A stretch of DNA of 64,000 bases from S139-23 sp047639315 (GCA_047639315.1 JBLINQ010000006.1:7443-71442); one strand, 5' to 3'. Numbered from the stretch's first letter, positions 45,364 through 54,857 are shown. Notes: generated by a model from the letters alone, not told the origin. A program made the numbers and translations.

Positions 45364-46152
45364 ATGCAATTAGTGACACGCAACAATCGGTTTAATCTCT
45401 TGTTCATGCCTTTCCTCTTCTTGGCCGTCACCCTAAGCAGTTGCGGCGGATCGAATGGTGATCAAGATTCACCTTCTCCCCAGGTCAATACTGCCAATGA
45501 GAGCACAGCGGTTGTTCGCTACAAGCAATACTCGCGCTCCGACATCGTCGACATGGTCAAACAGATCGACAGTCCCAGCGAGAAGAGCGGCGGATTGGCG
45601 CTACAAAGCCTCCCCTCCCACCCTGGGCACTTCATTGATGAGCCTGAGATAGCAGCTGAAGTCATCATCCCTGCGCTCATTCGCATCATGAACGATTCAA
45701 GACACCCCACATTCCAAGGGCTTGCTGCAACCAAGCTCATGGGAATGGGAGAGTTTGGCAAGCCGGCCATACCAGCCCTCATCGAGGCCATGAAAGACAG
45801 TGCCCTCCGCCCATTCATCTGTCATGGCATCTCGGATATGGGTGTCATAGGCGACGCTGCTATCCCGACTCTGGCGACCATGCTTGAGGCGAGTGAAGCT
45901 CAAGTTCAGATCGATGCCTGCCGTGGGCTTACCCGGTTTGCGGAGCGAGGTGCATCGACCCTTCCTCAGCTATGCCAGCTATTGGAAAGTGATTCTGTTA
46001 TTGTGCAGGTTGCAGCCGTCTTGGCGTTGGGATCGATGAAGAGTTATGGAAAGCCAGCCCTCAATGCTCTTGCACCTTTACTGGAGTCGAAGTCAGACTC
46101 AGTGCGCTTTGCTGCTCGAAGATCCATGAAGAAAATCAAATCAGAGAAGTAG
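45364..46152 (+). CDS. HEAT-repeat lipoprotein
   Basis: The 262-residue protein has a lipoprotein signal peptide with lipobox LSSCG (Cys27). After a linker it contains HEAT-like alpha repeats: ALIRIMNDSRHPTFQGLAAT, MGEFGKPAIPALIEAMKDSA, IGDAAIPTLATMLEASEAQV and KPALNALAPLLESKSDSVRF. Such solenoids are scaffolds for protein binding. It stands on the opposite strand to another HEAT protein and both may share a partner. Function unknown. Confidence 0.8.
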   Translation: MQLVTRNNRFNLLFMPFLFLAVTLSSCGGSNGDQDSPSPQVNTANESTAVVRYKQYSRSDIVDMVKQIDSPSEKSGGLALQSLPSHPGHFIDEPEIAAEVIIPALIRIMNDSRHPTFQGLAATKLMGMGEFGKPAIPALIEAMKDSALRPFICHGISDMGVIGDAAIPTLATMLEASEAQVQIDACRGLTRFAERGASTLPQLCQLLESDSVIVQVAAVLALGSMKSYGKPALNALAPLLESKSDSVRFAARRSMKKIKSEK

Positions 46153-46190
46153 CGAACAAGTTTTTGGCCAGCGAGACCAACTCTGTGTTT

Positions 46191-46976
46191 CTATCTTCTC
46201 AATTTCCTCTTCTTCTTTGCCTTAGGAGGCTTGGGATGTTTCTTCAGGAACGCCTTCACTTCTTTTCTGTTGTAGAATACCTTGCCGGTGATCGACCACA
46301 AGGACCACTCCACCTGGCGTTTGATCTGTCGCCATTCTTTGTGACGGGCTTGCCAATAAGAGGCGGGGGGATTCGAAGCAGAAGAGGCGTTAGATGGTGA
46401 CGGTTGTTGGACCCAATCTCCCAAGAGGCGAATTGCATTCCAGTCTTTGGCGTAACCCCATGAAAGAACGAGTGCGCGTTTCACGTTGGCGTCACTGCCA
46501 TGAAATTCGTTCTTGAGCATCTTGAATCGCGACTTCTTGGAACACTTGCCTAATGCCCGTCCAGCAGCAATGAGAAACTCAAGTTCTCCAGAGTTTTTAT
46601 CGTCGCGAATCACCTTGATCAGGGCGGTTTCCGCTTTACCACTCCCGATCACTCCAAGAGCATTCGCAACTTCCGTACGTACGAGAAAGCTCTTCGACTT
46701 GGTGAGAATCTTGGTCAAAGACTTGACGAAATAAGGACTGCGAGCTGTGTCCATCATCCCTTTGATGACCTTCAGCTGGTCCTCCTCCTTCACAGCTTTC
46801 TTATAGCTGGAGTCGAAGGCTTTGATCATCTCCTTGGCTTTGGCTTTTGGTGCCAAGGCCGGTGTGTTCTCTATTTCTTTCGGATACCACGATGGCGAAT
46901 CCTCTTCCTCCTGGGCCAAGGCACCAGGAGTTCCGAAAGTGATTAAGACAACGAGGGCAAAAAGTAAATTTCGCAT
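46191..46976 (-). CDS. Secreted HEAT-repeat protein
   Basis: From the ATG at 46976 the product has 261 residues, with a signal peptide MRNLLFALVVLITFGTPGAL followed by AQ. The open frame continues 45 codons upstream and would add a transmembrane helix (WIAFLSSGLYIVYVVADCCF), so a longer form is possible. The mature protein has HEAT-like units (SLTKILTKSKSFLVRTEVAN, TALIKVIRDDKNSGELEFLI) and a very basic C-terminus (KAKKKRKLRR). It is convergent with the HEAT lipoprotein at 45364. Role unknown. Confidence 0.65.
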   Translation of the reverse strand: MRNLLFALVVLITFGTPGALAQEEEDSPSWYPKEIENTPALAPKAKAKEMIKAFDSSYKKAVKEEDQLKVIKGMMDTARSPYFVKSLTKILTKSKSFLVRTEVANALGVIGSGKAETALIKVIRDDKNSGELEFLIAAGRALGKCSKKSRFKMLKNEFHGSDANVKRALVLSWGYAKDWNAIRLLGDWVQQPSPSNASSASNPPASYWQARHKEWRQIKRQVEWSLWSITGKVFYNRKEVKAFLKKHPKPPKAKKKRKLRR

Positions 46977-47501
46977 GACTGGGAAGTCCATCGGATTAAG
47001 GATCAGGAAACAGCAGTCGGCAACAACGTAAACAATGTAAAGCCCACTTGACAAAAAGGCGATCCATTTCCATTTTGTTTTGGGCACAAGGCGGCGCCTC
47101 AGCATCGCCATGGCAGTCCAAAAGCCTCCAAGTGCATAATAGATACAGCGTAGGGGTTTTCTCAGCCCAATCGTGTCGAGTTAGCACTGACTCGATAAAC
47201 GTGATCGGGACACCCGATTGCATCATTGTAGGAGCGCAGGGTCCGTTGGTGGCAGAGTTGTGACTCCCGAGTCCGCCATGATGCCATGGATATTGTTAGT
47301 GCCGTTGATATCAAAAACGGCCTCGCCCTGTTGGGGTACCTGGCCGTCCGTCGCCGTCAAAGGAGTGAAATGGCAAGATTATGAGGGAGCGTGTTCGCCT
47401 TCGCTTGACCTTAGGCGAAGACGCCGTTGGCATATATGGCGATGGCGCCAGAGAAAGGCATCTAAGAATCCGCGCTATAGGTGACGAGACTAGGCAGCAG
47501 A
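46977..47501. other. Gap between HEAT gene and sigma remnant
   Basis: Apart from a possible upstream extension of the 46191 gene, no complete gene was recognised. Frames downstream of the sigma remnant (minus strand) do not show a sigma region 4. Confidence 0.35.
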
Positions 47502-47813
47502 TCAACGAAAGGTCTGCGTGGACAACATCTCTTCGTTCACCGGATTAGATTTCTGGGAGGCACAGAGGAGTCTTGAGAGGCCTTCAAGCGAGATTGGCAC
47601 GACACGTTCAAACGTGCGGTGCTGATTCCGAGCATGGTTGCTCAGGATGCCCATCAACCACGGCATCAAGAGACGCTTCGCATCAAAATCTTGAGCGCGG
47701 TCAATCGCTGGTAAAAACGTGGCTTGAACTAAGTCTTCGGCCGTGTCCGCATCGTTAGCCAGATGGATGGCCGCAGCAAGCAGTTCGTTTGCCGTAGCAT
47801 CCAAAACCAGCAC
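47502..47813 (-). pseudogene. Truncated ECF sigma factor (region 2 only)
   Basis: About 100 codons encode the region 2 pattern of ECF sigma factors: ELLAAAIHLANDADTAEDLV followed by QATFLPAIDRAQDF, then PWLMGILSNHARNQHR. The -10 recognition region 2.4 is there, but the frame stops about 40 residues later, and no region 4 (the -35 binding helix-turn-helix) is found in any frame downstream. The start codon is also not obvious. This is best read as a decayed remnant. Confidence 0.6.
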
Positions 47814-48392
47814 AAACCAACGTGGTTAGCTGGTCCTACAGAAATTTAGGAATGGCTGTTTGATTTCATTTTCCATGACACCCTTACTTGTTCAGCCATG
47901 GCGAAACGTGACCGAAGAAATCAGAATTTCTTTCGGTCGCCCTCTCAACGAAAGAAGTCCCAAGACGTATGCATTGGGACTTCTTTATTGACTGTGAGAT
48001 ACAAGACTTGAGGATAGACTGGCTATCCAGTCTTTGTCACGGCTGAACTCAGGGCGTCTTCTCTATATACAGCGTCAGTCGTTTTCTCACCACGTTCCGC
48101 AACTTGGCACGAAACCGTTGCCAGTCAACCTACATTGATCTCGTTCCTATCGCCGCCTGAGCAGTGATGAAGTTTTGCGACCAAATTGCAAAGGGCACAG
48201 AAGGTCAAAACACGTCAGGCAAGTGTGAGGTTAGAACGCGGGATTTGATTCATCATGACGAACCGAGTCTAAACGCATTTGTTCGATCAAAAAGATATAG
48301 ATGAGGTCAACTCACCCCAGGATCAGCGATGTCAATTTTGCCCGTGAAGCGGAACTTTCGAACGCGGTTAAAGAAGGTGGCGAGAAATTGAC
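47814..48392. other. Non-coding region beside the intron 3' exon
   Basis: A perfect 13-bp stem (47951-47963 with 47974-47986) lies here. It is not clearly linked to any gene. The 3' exon of the group II intron begins at 48392 on the minus strand. No gene was supported. Confidence 0.4.
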
Positions 48393-48432
48393 GTCGGGTA
48401 GACCAGGGAGATCTCCTCCCCAGCCCCCCACA

Positions 48433-48465
48433 GATCCGGACGTGCGCGATTGACGCATCCGGCTC
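48433..48465 (-). ncRNA. Group II intron domain V
   Basis: The 33-base element folds into the short hairpin typical of domain V: GAGCCGGATGCG at the 5' side and CGCACGTCCGGATC at the 3' side with the usual two-base bulge. It lies 17 bases after the stop of the reverse transcriptase ORF. Confidence 0.8.
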
Positions 48466-48482
48466 CTCGTCAATTAGATTCG

Positions 48483-49814
48483 CTACCTGATAAGGATTGA
48501 GTGGATCGGTCGCATCAGCGGGAGCGGATATCGTTCCCGTAGTTTCACGAATCGCTTCCATGGCATAGACTGCCGTTGGGAGCGTCGATTGAGCCACTTT
48601 CTCCAGATGCTCGCTGCGAAATAGCCAATTGCTGTCAGGTGCTGGGAGTTCCCAGTGATGCCATAGTACGAGCAATGACCTTTGAGTTTCGCGACGAGCT
48701 TGACGTGCTGATCCGCAAGAGGCAAGTGGCGATTCGTGCGGCACCAAGAATTGAGCCGACTAAGTGTTCGTTGAAAACGATCCTTAGCGGTTTTCTTCTT
48801 GATGGCCCAGCCTCCCTTTCTTGTTCTTCCCCAGTAATGGGTGAAGCCAAGAAAATCAAACGTTGAAGATGATGGTGGGCCGTTGTCATCTGAATCGTGA
48901 TAAGGCGGTTTCCCAAAGGGAAGCAGCCTGGTTTTCTCCGGATGCATCGTAAGACCGAAACGCGCCAAACGTTTTGGAATCACTTCCATCACGCGGCGGG
49001 CTTCTGCTTCGTGCTTAACGAATATCACGAGGTCATCGGCATAGCGGACCATGAAGCTGCAACCGCGCAAGCGCGGTTGCACTTCTTTTGTAAACCAGTC
49101 ATCTAAAACGTAGTGGAGGTAGACATTCGCAAGTAGCGGAGAAATTACTCCGCCCTGCGGAGTTCCTTCCCTCGACTGCCGAAGCCGTCGGTCTTCCATG
49201 ACCCCCGCCTTAAGCCACTTATCAATCATGCGGCGTATCACGCCATCACGTACTCGTTTGTCGAGAAATTCCCGAAGATGTTTGTGCACCAAGGCGTCAA
49301 AGAAGCCTTGAATGTCCAGGTCGATTACCCACCCACCTTGCATTGACATAGCCTGTTCACGAATTGAATCGAGAGCATCATGACACGAGCGACCAGGACG
49401 AAAGCCAAAGCTAAAGTCGTAGAAGTCTTCCTCGTAGATACACTCCAAGACCATCGTGACGGCCCTTTGCAGCACTTTGTCCTCAAAAGTTGGAATGCCG
49501 ATCGGACGAGTCTTTTCGCCATTCCCTTTGGGGATATCCGCGCGCAGTACTGGAGGCGCTTTGTACGACCCAGACTTAAAGCGATTGAGCAACGACTCAA
49601 GATTGCTCTCAAGGTCAGTTGCGTAATCAGCGCCCGATTGTTGGTCTACACCTACAGCACCGTCCTTGCGAGTCCCGCGAAACGCGGCCCGCAAGAAGTC
49701 CATATCAATATGGTGAGCAAGATTCGTCAGCGACATCTCGGGGGATTGCTTTGACAATTCTGCTATCCGTTTTCGTTTCGTTGAGACGTTATCCGATCTC
49801 GATGTTTCGGACAT
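48483..49814 (-). CDS. ltrA: Group II intron reverse transcriptase/maturase
   Basis: The 443-residue protein starts at ATG 49814, with GGAGGG 5 bases upstream. RT blocks are present: RPIGIPTFEDKVLQRAVTMV, FGFRPGRSCHDAL, WVIDLDIQGFFDALVH (first catalytic Asp), SREGTPQGGVISPLLANVYL and MVRYADDLVIFV with the YADD active site. Domain X (KGHCSYYGITGN and around) follows. There is no HNH endonuclease domain at the C-terminus. It should splice its own intron and copy it into DNA, with integration possibly depending on replication forks. The protein looks intact. Confidence 0.95.
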   Translation of the reverse strand: MSETSRSDNVSTKRKRIAELSKQSPEMSLTNLAHHIDMDFLRAAFRGTRKDGAVGVDQQSGADYATDLESNLESLLNRFKSGSYKAPPVLRADIPKGNGEKTRPIGIPTFEDKVLQRAVTMVLECIYEEDFYDFSFGFRPGRSCHDALDSIREQAMSMQGGWVIDLDIQGFFDALVHKHLREFLDKRVRDGVIRRMIDKWLKAGVMEDRRLRQSREGTPQGGVISPLLANVYLHYVLDDWFTKEVQPRLRGCSFMVRYADDLVIFVKHEAEARRVMEVIPKRLARFGLTMHPEKTRLLPFGKPPYHDSDDNGPPSSSTFDFLGFTHYWGRTRKGGWAIKKKTAKDRFQRTLSRLNSWCRTNRHLPLADQHVKLVAKLKGHCSYYGITGNSQHLTAIGYFAASIWRKWLNRRSQRQSMPWKRFVKLRERYPLPLMRPIHSILIR

Positions 49815-50427
49815 CTTTCCCTCCAACGGTTCTAAATTAACGACGTCCCCTTCCCTCCATCGGGTCTCCTTGAGAAGAATTCCCCGACTTCGCAGGTACT
49901 ATGGGACGATCCGATTCCTCTTCATTCGTCCCGCCGCGCTTCGTTTCCTTCGCTTGGCGGTTACCATCCGAGCACCGATTTCTTCGCTCCATGGAGAGTC
50001 GGTGCTGCGACTCCATGGCCTCGGGTTTTGATTGGCCGATTCCCGCTTACGGCAGCTGTTTAGGATGGAAATGAAGAGGCCTCCCAGGTTCCTGGGAAAC
50101 CCACATGTCTGCATGCCCTGATTTCGGAACCCCGGCGATCCGCCGTCTCTTACCAGAACGAGATAAGCGGTGTTGCTTTCCGATGCGTCAACGTCGTCAG
50201 CATTCGCATTAGTAATTTCGGGGCTAAGTCACACAGCCTACAGACTCCCTGTGAACGCTTCACGCCAGGGATCACTCCAAGACGCGCATCACTCGGTTCC
50301 GGATGGTGGTTAGCCTTGTCCGGATGGGGTTGGTTACCCATAGGGTTTCAAACAAGGTTTCAAAGATTATTTCATATCATCTTATCCTCCTTGACCAGGC
50401 TTGGTCTGGCGCACTGACGCCGTACAG

Positions 50428-51993
50428 CTAAGCTCGTTTGCGTTTGGGTTTTGACTTCCCTGATTTTGTCCACGCGACAGTCTTGTCAGCGCCTTTTTTC
50501 TTGGCCTGGCGGACCCAGTCATCATAGCCACCATCAAACTCTTTCAACGTCCCATCACCCTCAAAGACAATGGTTGAGGTCACAACGTTGTTCAAGAACT
50601 CGCGATCATGGCTCACGATGAGGATCGTGCCATCGAAGTTGAACAAGAGTTCTTCCAGTATCTCGAGAGTCTCGATGTCAAGGTCGTTCGTTGGTTCGTC
50701 CAAGATCAGCAAATTACATGGTTTCGCCAAGATCCGAGCAAGTTGCAAACGATTGCGTTCACCGCCGGACAACTTGGTAATGGAACCTCGCACCTGTTCT
50801 GGCGTGAAGAGGAAATCTCCGAGATAACCTATGATGTGACGACTTTCGCCATTCACGGTGATCATGTTGGAACCTCCTCCAACATTCTCGATCATAGTCA
50901 ACGATGGATCAAGTTGACCGTGAAGTTGATCGAAATGCGCAACGTCCAATTTTGTGCCATGGTGAACTTCGCCAGTGGTTGGCGTTAGCTCTCCCAAGAG
51001 AATCTTGATGAGCGTCGTTTTTCCTGCACCGTTAGGACCGATGATGCCGACACGATCGCCACGCATGATCGTGGTTTCGAAATCCTTTATGACGGGTGCT
51101 CCGTCATAAGCATGCGAAAGGTCGGTCGCCTTCAGGACGAGCCGCCCGCTGGAACCACCGGAATGAATCTTAGCCTTGACGCTGCCGGAGCGATCTCGAC
51201 GACTCTGCCGTTTTTCTCGCAATTCACCGAGCGCATTAACACGCCCCATATTGCGAGCACGCCGTCCTTGAACACCACGCCGAATCCACGCCTCTTCTTT
51301 GGCGAGTTTCTTGTCGAAGGTCGCACGTTCTGTTTTTTCGACCTCGAGTTCTGCATCTTTCCGCGTCAAATATGTGGCGTAGTCACAGGTGTAGTTTCGC
51401 AATGCTCCACGGTCGAGATCGATGATCCGAGTTGAGATGCGGCTCATGAATGTCCGGTCATGAGTGACGAAGAGCACGCTTCCCGAATAGCGAGACAGCT
51501 GTTTCTCAAGTCGACCAATCGCACCAATATCCAAATGGTTTGTTGGTTCGTCCAAAAGCAGGAGATCAGGACTCACAATCAGTGCTGCTGCCAACAACAA
51601 ACGACGTTTCTTACCAGCAGAAAGTGATTGGGCAACATCGTCGCCGTTCAGGCCAAGGTCGCGCATCTGGACCTCGATGTTCTCTTCGACTTCCCAGTCG
51701 ACGTACTCACCGAATTCGCCGACAGACTCGCGCAAGAATTCGGCAACGGTCCCTTTGAGGTCTGATGGCACTTCTTGGCGTAGAACCGACATGCGCAAGC
51801 CCTGCTGCCGACTAATCTCGCCCGAGTCGGGCACCAAGTCACCCGCGAGAATCTTCATCAGAGTTGACTTGCCACTGCCATTGCGGCCGATCAAGCCGAT
51901 CCGCTCCCCCGGTTCAATTCGGAGATCAATTTGATCAAGAAGTGTTGGACCGCCGAAGGCGTGCTTCAGGTCCTTGATGTTAATTAGGGCCAT
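50428..51993 (-). CDS. ABC-F ATPase, shortened copy
   Basis: The 521-residue protein starts at ATG 51993 (the open frame is longer, but MALINIKDLKHAFGGPTLLD is the typical ABC-F start). It has two ATPase cassettes: GRNGSGKST, LSAGKKRRLLLAAAL, LLLDEPTNHLD; then GPNGAGKTT, LSGGERNRLQLARIL and LILDEPTNDLD, with an arm between. ABC-F proteins act on the ribosome. It is nearly identical to the neighbouring gene at 52489 up to SKPK near the C-terminus, then ends KRKRA, without the coiled-coil Uup-type C-terminal domain of about 80 residues that the neighbour has. The group II intron begins 13 bases after the stop. Confidence 0.93.
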   Translation of the reverse strand: MALINIKDLKHAFGGPTLLDQIDLRIEPGERIGLIGRNGSGKSTLMKILAGDLVPDSGEISRQQGLRMSVLRQEVPSDLKGTVAEFLRESVGEFGEYVDWEVEENIEVQMRDLGLNGDDVAQSLSAGKKRRLLLAAALIVSPDLLLLDEPTNHLDIGAIGRLEKQLSRYSGSVLFVTHDRTFMSRISTRIIDLDRGALRNYTCDYATYLTRKDAELEVEKTERATFDKKLAKEEAWIRRGVQGRRARNMGRVNALGELREKRQSRRDRSGSVKAKIHSGGSSGRLVLKATDLSHAYDGAPVIKDFETTIMRGDRVGIIGPNGAGKTTLIKILLGELTPTTGEVHHGTKLDVAHFDQLHGQLDPSLTMIENVGGGSNMITVNGESRHIIGYLGDFLFTPEQVRGSITKLSGGERNRLQLARILAKPCNLLILDEPTNDLDIETLEILEELLFNFDGTILIVSHDREFLNNVVTSTIVFEGDGTLKEFDGGYDDWVRQAKKKGADKTVAWTKSGKSKPKRKRA

Positions 51994-52060
51994 GGTTGTT
52001 CTTACTCTGATCCACGTTTTTTGGGCGGCGTCTCGCCACACCGAATTAGCATTTGCTCAA

Positions 52061-52180
52061 TCACGTTCTTGAGCAACATTTCTCGTATTTCTTGCCACTG
52101 CCACAAGGACATGCATATCGCCGACCAATTCTGTCCGTTGGACGGCGAAGCGGCGTGGTTTTGGGACCTACCTGGGAATA
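52061..52180 (-). pseudogene. Remnant of the SEC-C protein gene 3' end
   Basis: On the minus strand this stretch is similar to the 3' end of the SEC-C gene at 54360. One frame still reads CPCGSGKKYEKCCSRT and stops at TGA 52063-52061, against CPCGSGKKYKKCCANK in the intact gene. Upstream the match continues to about 52180 but is frameshifted. It is the left-over copy from the duplication that also produced the second ABC-F gene. Confidence 0.8.
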
Positions 52181-52488
52181 CCGAATCAGGCAAAATTCGC
52201 CGCTGCAATGTCACCCCAAACCAAGTGTCACATTGGCTCAGTTGTCCGCAAAGCCAGAAGGGAGCGCGACATATGGCAATCGTACCGACTTGGCTTGCAA
52301 TTACCTTGAACTCGCAACTCGTCATCAACAATCGACGTCAACGAGCAGGTGAGCGCCATACCTGGCTCTCGCATCGCCCCATTCTGTCGCCAATTTCTCA
52401 AAACCCAAGCCCGCAGATTTCTCGCGGCAACACCTGGGGCAGGACATTCGACGAATGTCTCCGCAAAGCCCCCCCCCATGATTGACGG
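52181..52488. other. Non-coding junction of the duplication
   Basis: No gene was recognised. It links the end of the long ABC-F gene to the SEC-C remnant, so the duplication junction should lie here. Confidence 0.4.
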
Positions 52489-54291
52489 TTAAGAAGACTG
52501 GTCTTTGATCTCTTCGAGTTTGGCCCAACGTTCGATGGCCTCTTCCAGTTGGGTTGTGACCGAGTTTAGCTCTTTTGTTGCGGCGGCGATGGTTTTGCCA
52601 TCGGCTTTGAAGAAATCGGGGGAAGCCATGCGAGTCATGATGGATTCTTTTTGGCCTTCCAGCTTGTCGATATCATCGGGGAGCTTTTCGAGTTCGTTCT
52701 TTTCGTTGAAGGTGAGGCGCTTGGTTTTTTCGCGTTTGGCTTTGGGTTTTGACTTCCCTGGCTTGGTCCATGCGACCGTCTTGTCGGCTCCTTCTTTCTT
52801 GGCCTGGCGGACCCAGTCGTCGTAGCCACCATCGAACTCTTTCAGTGTGCCGTCACCCTCAAAGACAATGGTTGAGGTCACGACGTTGTTCAAGAACTCG
52901 CGATCATGGCTCACGATGAGAATCGTGCCATCGAAATTAAACAAGAGATCTTCCAATATTTCGAGAGTCTCGATGTCGAGGTCGTTCGTCGGTTCGTCCA
53001 AGATCAGCAAGTTACATGGCTTCGCCAAGATCCGAGCGAGTTGCAAACGATTGCGTTCACCGCCAGACAACTTGGTTATGGATCCTCTAACCTGCTCCGG
53101 GGTAAAGAGGAAGTCGCCGAGATAGCCAATGATATGGCGACTTTCGCCATTCACGGTGATCATGCTTGAACCTGCTCCAACATTCTCCAACATGGTCAAA
53201 GTTGGATCGAGCTGACCGTGAAGCTGGTCGAAATGGGCAACGTCTAATTTCGTGCCATGGCGCACTTCGCCAGTGGTTGGCTCGAGCTCTCCCAAGAGAA
53301 TCTTGATGAGCGTCGTCTTTCCTGCACCGTTCGGGCCAATGATGCCGACACGATCGCCACGCATGATCGTAGTTTCGAAATCTCTTATGACGGGGTCTCC
53401 ATCATAAGCATGCGAAAGGCCGGTGGCCTTAAGGACGAGCCGCCCGCTGGAACCACCTGAATGAATCTTGGCCTTGACGTTGTCGGTGCGCTCCCGGCGA
53501 CTCTGCCGTTCGTCTCGCAATTCTCCGAGCGCACGAACACGTCCCATATTGCGAGCACGCCGCCCTTGAACGCCGCGCCGAATCCACGCTTCTTCTTTGG
53601 CAAGTTTCTTATCAAAGGTCGCACGTTCTGTTTTTTCGACCTCGAGCGCTGCCTCTTTCCGCGTCAAATAAGTGGCATAGTTACAGTTGTAGTTTTGCAA
53701 TTGACCGCGATCGAGATCGATAATTCGTGTTGAGATTTTACTCATGAATGTTCGATCATGAGTGACGAAGAGCACACTTCCCGGATAGCGAGCGAGCTGT
53801 TTTTCGAGTCGACCAATCGCACCAATATCCAAATGGTTCGTTGGTTCGTCCAAGAGCAGGATATCGGGAGTTACGATCAATGCCGCTGCCAACAACAAAC
53901 GACGCTTAGAACCGGCAGAAAGTGACTGGGCAACATCGTCGCCCTTGAGACCGAGGTCGCGCATTTGGACCTCGATCTTCTCTTCAACCTCCCAGTCGAC
54001 GAGCGCACCGAACTCCCCTGCAGCCTCACGCAAGAACTCGGCGACGGTGCCTTTGATGTCTGTTGGCACCTCTTGGCGCAGAACCGACATCCGCAAGCCT
54101 TGCTGCCGACTGATCTCGCCGGATTCGGGTACTACGTCACCCGCAAGAATCTTCATCAGAGTTGACTTGCCACTGCCATTACGGCCGATCAAACCGATCC
54201 GCTCGCCCGGTTCGATCCGTAGATCAATGTGATCAAGCAGCGTTGGACCGCCGAAGGAGTGCTTCAGGTCCTTGATGTTAATTAGGGCCAT
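52489..54291 (-). CDS. ABC-F ATPase, full-length Uup-type copy
   Basis: The 600-residue protein starts at ATG 54291. It has both cassettes (GRNGSGKST and GPNGAGKTT; LLLLDEPTNHLD and LILDEPTNDLD), the inter-cassette arm, and a C-terminal domain from about residue 520 (RLTFNEKNELEKLPDDIDKL onward) that looks like the coiled coil of Uup, which binds DNA or RNA. It probably acts on the ribosome and/or at replication intermediates. It follows the SEC-C gene on the same strand and is followed by its own shortened duplicate. Confidence 0.93.
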   Translation of the reverse strand: MALINIKDLKHSFGGPTLLDHIDLRIEPGERIGLIGRNGSGKSTLMKILAGDVVPESGEISRQQGLRMSVLRQEVPTDIKGTVAEFLREAAGEFGALVDWEVEEKIEVQMRDLGLKGDDVAQSLSAGSKRRLLLAAALIVTPDILLLDEPTNHLDIGAIGRLEKQLARYPGSVLFVTHDRTFMSKISTRIIDLDRGQLQNYNCNYATYLTRKEAALEVEKTERATFDKKLAKEEAWIRRGVQGRRARNMGRVRALGELRDERQSRRERTDNVKAKIHSGGSSGRLVLKATGLSHAYDGDPVIRDFETTIMRGDRVGIIGPNGAGKTTLIKILLGELEPTTGEVRHGTKLDVAHFDQLHGQLDPTLTMLENVGAGSSMITVNGESRHIIGYLGDFLFTPEQVRGSITKLSGGERNRLQLARILAKPCNLLILDEPTNDLDIETLEILEDLLFNFDGTILIVSHDREFLNNVVTSTIVFEGDGTLKEFDGGYDDWVRQAKKEGADKTVAWTKPGKSKPKAKREKTKRLTFNEKNELEKLPDDIDKLEGQKESIMTRMASPDFFKADGKTIAAATKELNSVTTQLEEAIERWAKLEEIKDQSS

Positions 54292-54359
54292 GGTTGTTCG
54301 TACTCTAGTGTGTTTTCTTGATTCGGTGTCTCGCAACAGCGAATGAGCCAGATGCTCAA

Positions 54360-54857
54360 TTACTTATTGGCGCAACATTTTTTGTATTTCTTGCCACTGC
54401 CGCAAGGACATGGATCGTTACGACCGATCTTGTCCGCTGGACGGCGATGGGGCTCAGCTTTGGGGCCCGCAAGCCGAGAACGATTGGGATCGGCAACTGA
54501 GCAGTCGTAGTCTGCCCGTGCCTGATCAATGGCATGGCGAAATTCCCACTCTTTCGGAATCCCCTCTTCAATCCCAATGAAGAGAAGAAACTCTAAAACG
54601 AGATCTGGCAGGTCTTCTGCCACCGGCGGCGAATCGCCTAAACGCGCAGGGAAGAGGTCTTTGAGCAGTAAAGAAACGTGCTCCTGATCCAAATCGCGGG
54701 GTATTATCGCCAAATCGACTGAGAAATTGAGAGTCAGGGCCTCAAGGATATGCGTATACGCATCCCCCAGCCTCGAGCGCCAGCGCTGGCCATCAGGCGA
54801 ATCGCCGAATCCAGCCGCTAAAACGCGGTATCGATTCTCAAGTGTGCGCTCCGCCAT
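54360..54857 (-). CDS. SEC-C motif protein
   Basis: The 165-residue protein ends in a SEC-C zinc-binding motif, GRNDPCPCGSGKKYKKCC, as found at the end of SecA and many small bacterial proteins. The first 130 residues are mainly helical and not recognised. The ATG at 54857 overlaps the stop of the small upstream ORF (TGATG), and GAGGGG lies 6 bases before it. SEC-C motifs bind zinc and can contact ribosomes or partner proteins. The gene directly precedes the ABC-F gene, and a piece of it was duplicated together with that gene. Confidence 0.85.
   Translation of the reverse strand: MAERTLENRYRVLAAGFGDSPDGQRWRSRLGDAYTHILEALTLNFSVDLAIIPRDLDQEHVSLLLKDLFPARLGDSPPVAEDLPDLVLEFLLFIGIEEGIPKEWEFRHAIDQARADYDCSVADPNRSRLAGPKAEPHRRPADKIGRNDPCPCGSGKKYKKCCANK

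Larger units (their letters stand above)
48393..50414 (-). mobile_element. Group II intron, complete, about 2.0 kb
   Basis: On the minus strand the intron starts with GTGCGCC (50414 downward), matching the GTGYG 5' consensus, and ends CTACCCGAC at 48393. Domain V is at 48465-48433, starting GAGCCGGATGCG and ending CACGTCCGGATC, which has the conserved AGC and the GNA-type loop context. Domain VI follows, with a likely branch-point A seven bases from the 3' end. EBS1 (TGACGC, 50190-50185) can pair fully with the last six exon bases before the intron (GCGTCA, 50420-50415). The reverse transcriptase lies in domain IV. It is inserted 13 bases after the stop codon of the ABC-F gene on the same strand. 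Confidence 0.85.

Noticed and set aside
48307..48747. 146-codon minus-strand ORF across the intron 3' end
   Set aside because: It is an alternative frame over the reverse transcriptase C-terminus and intron domains V and VI, with no family resemblance.
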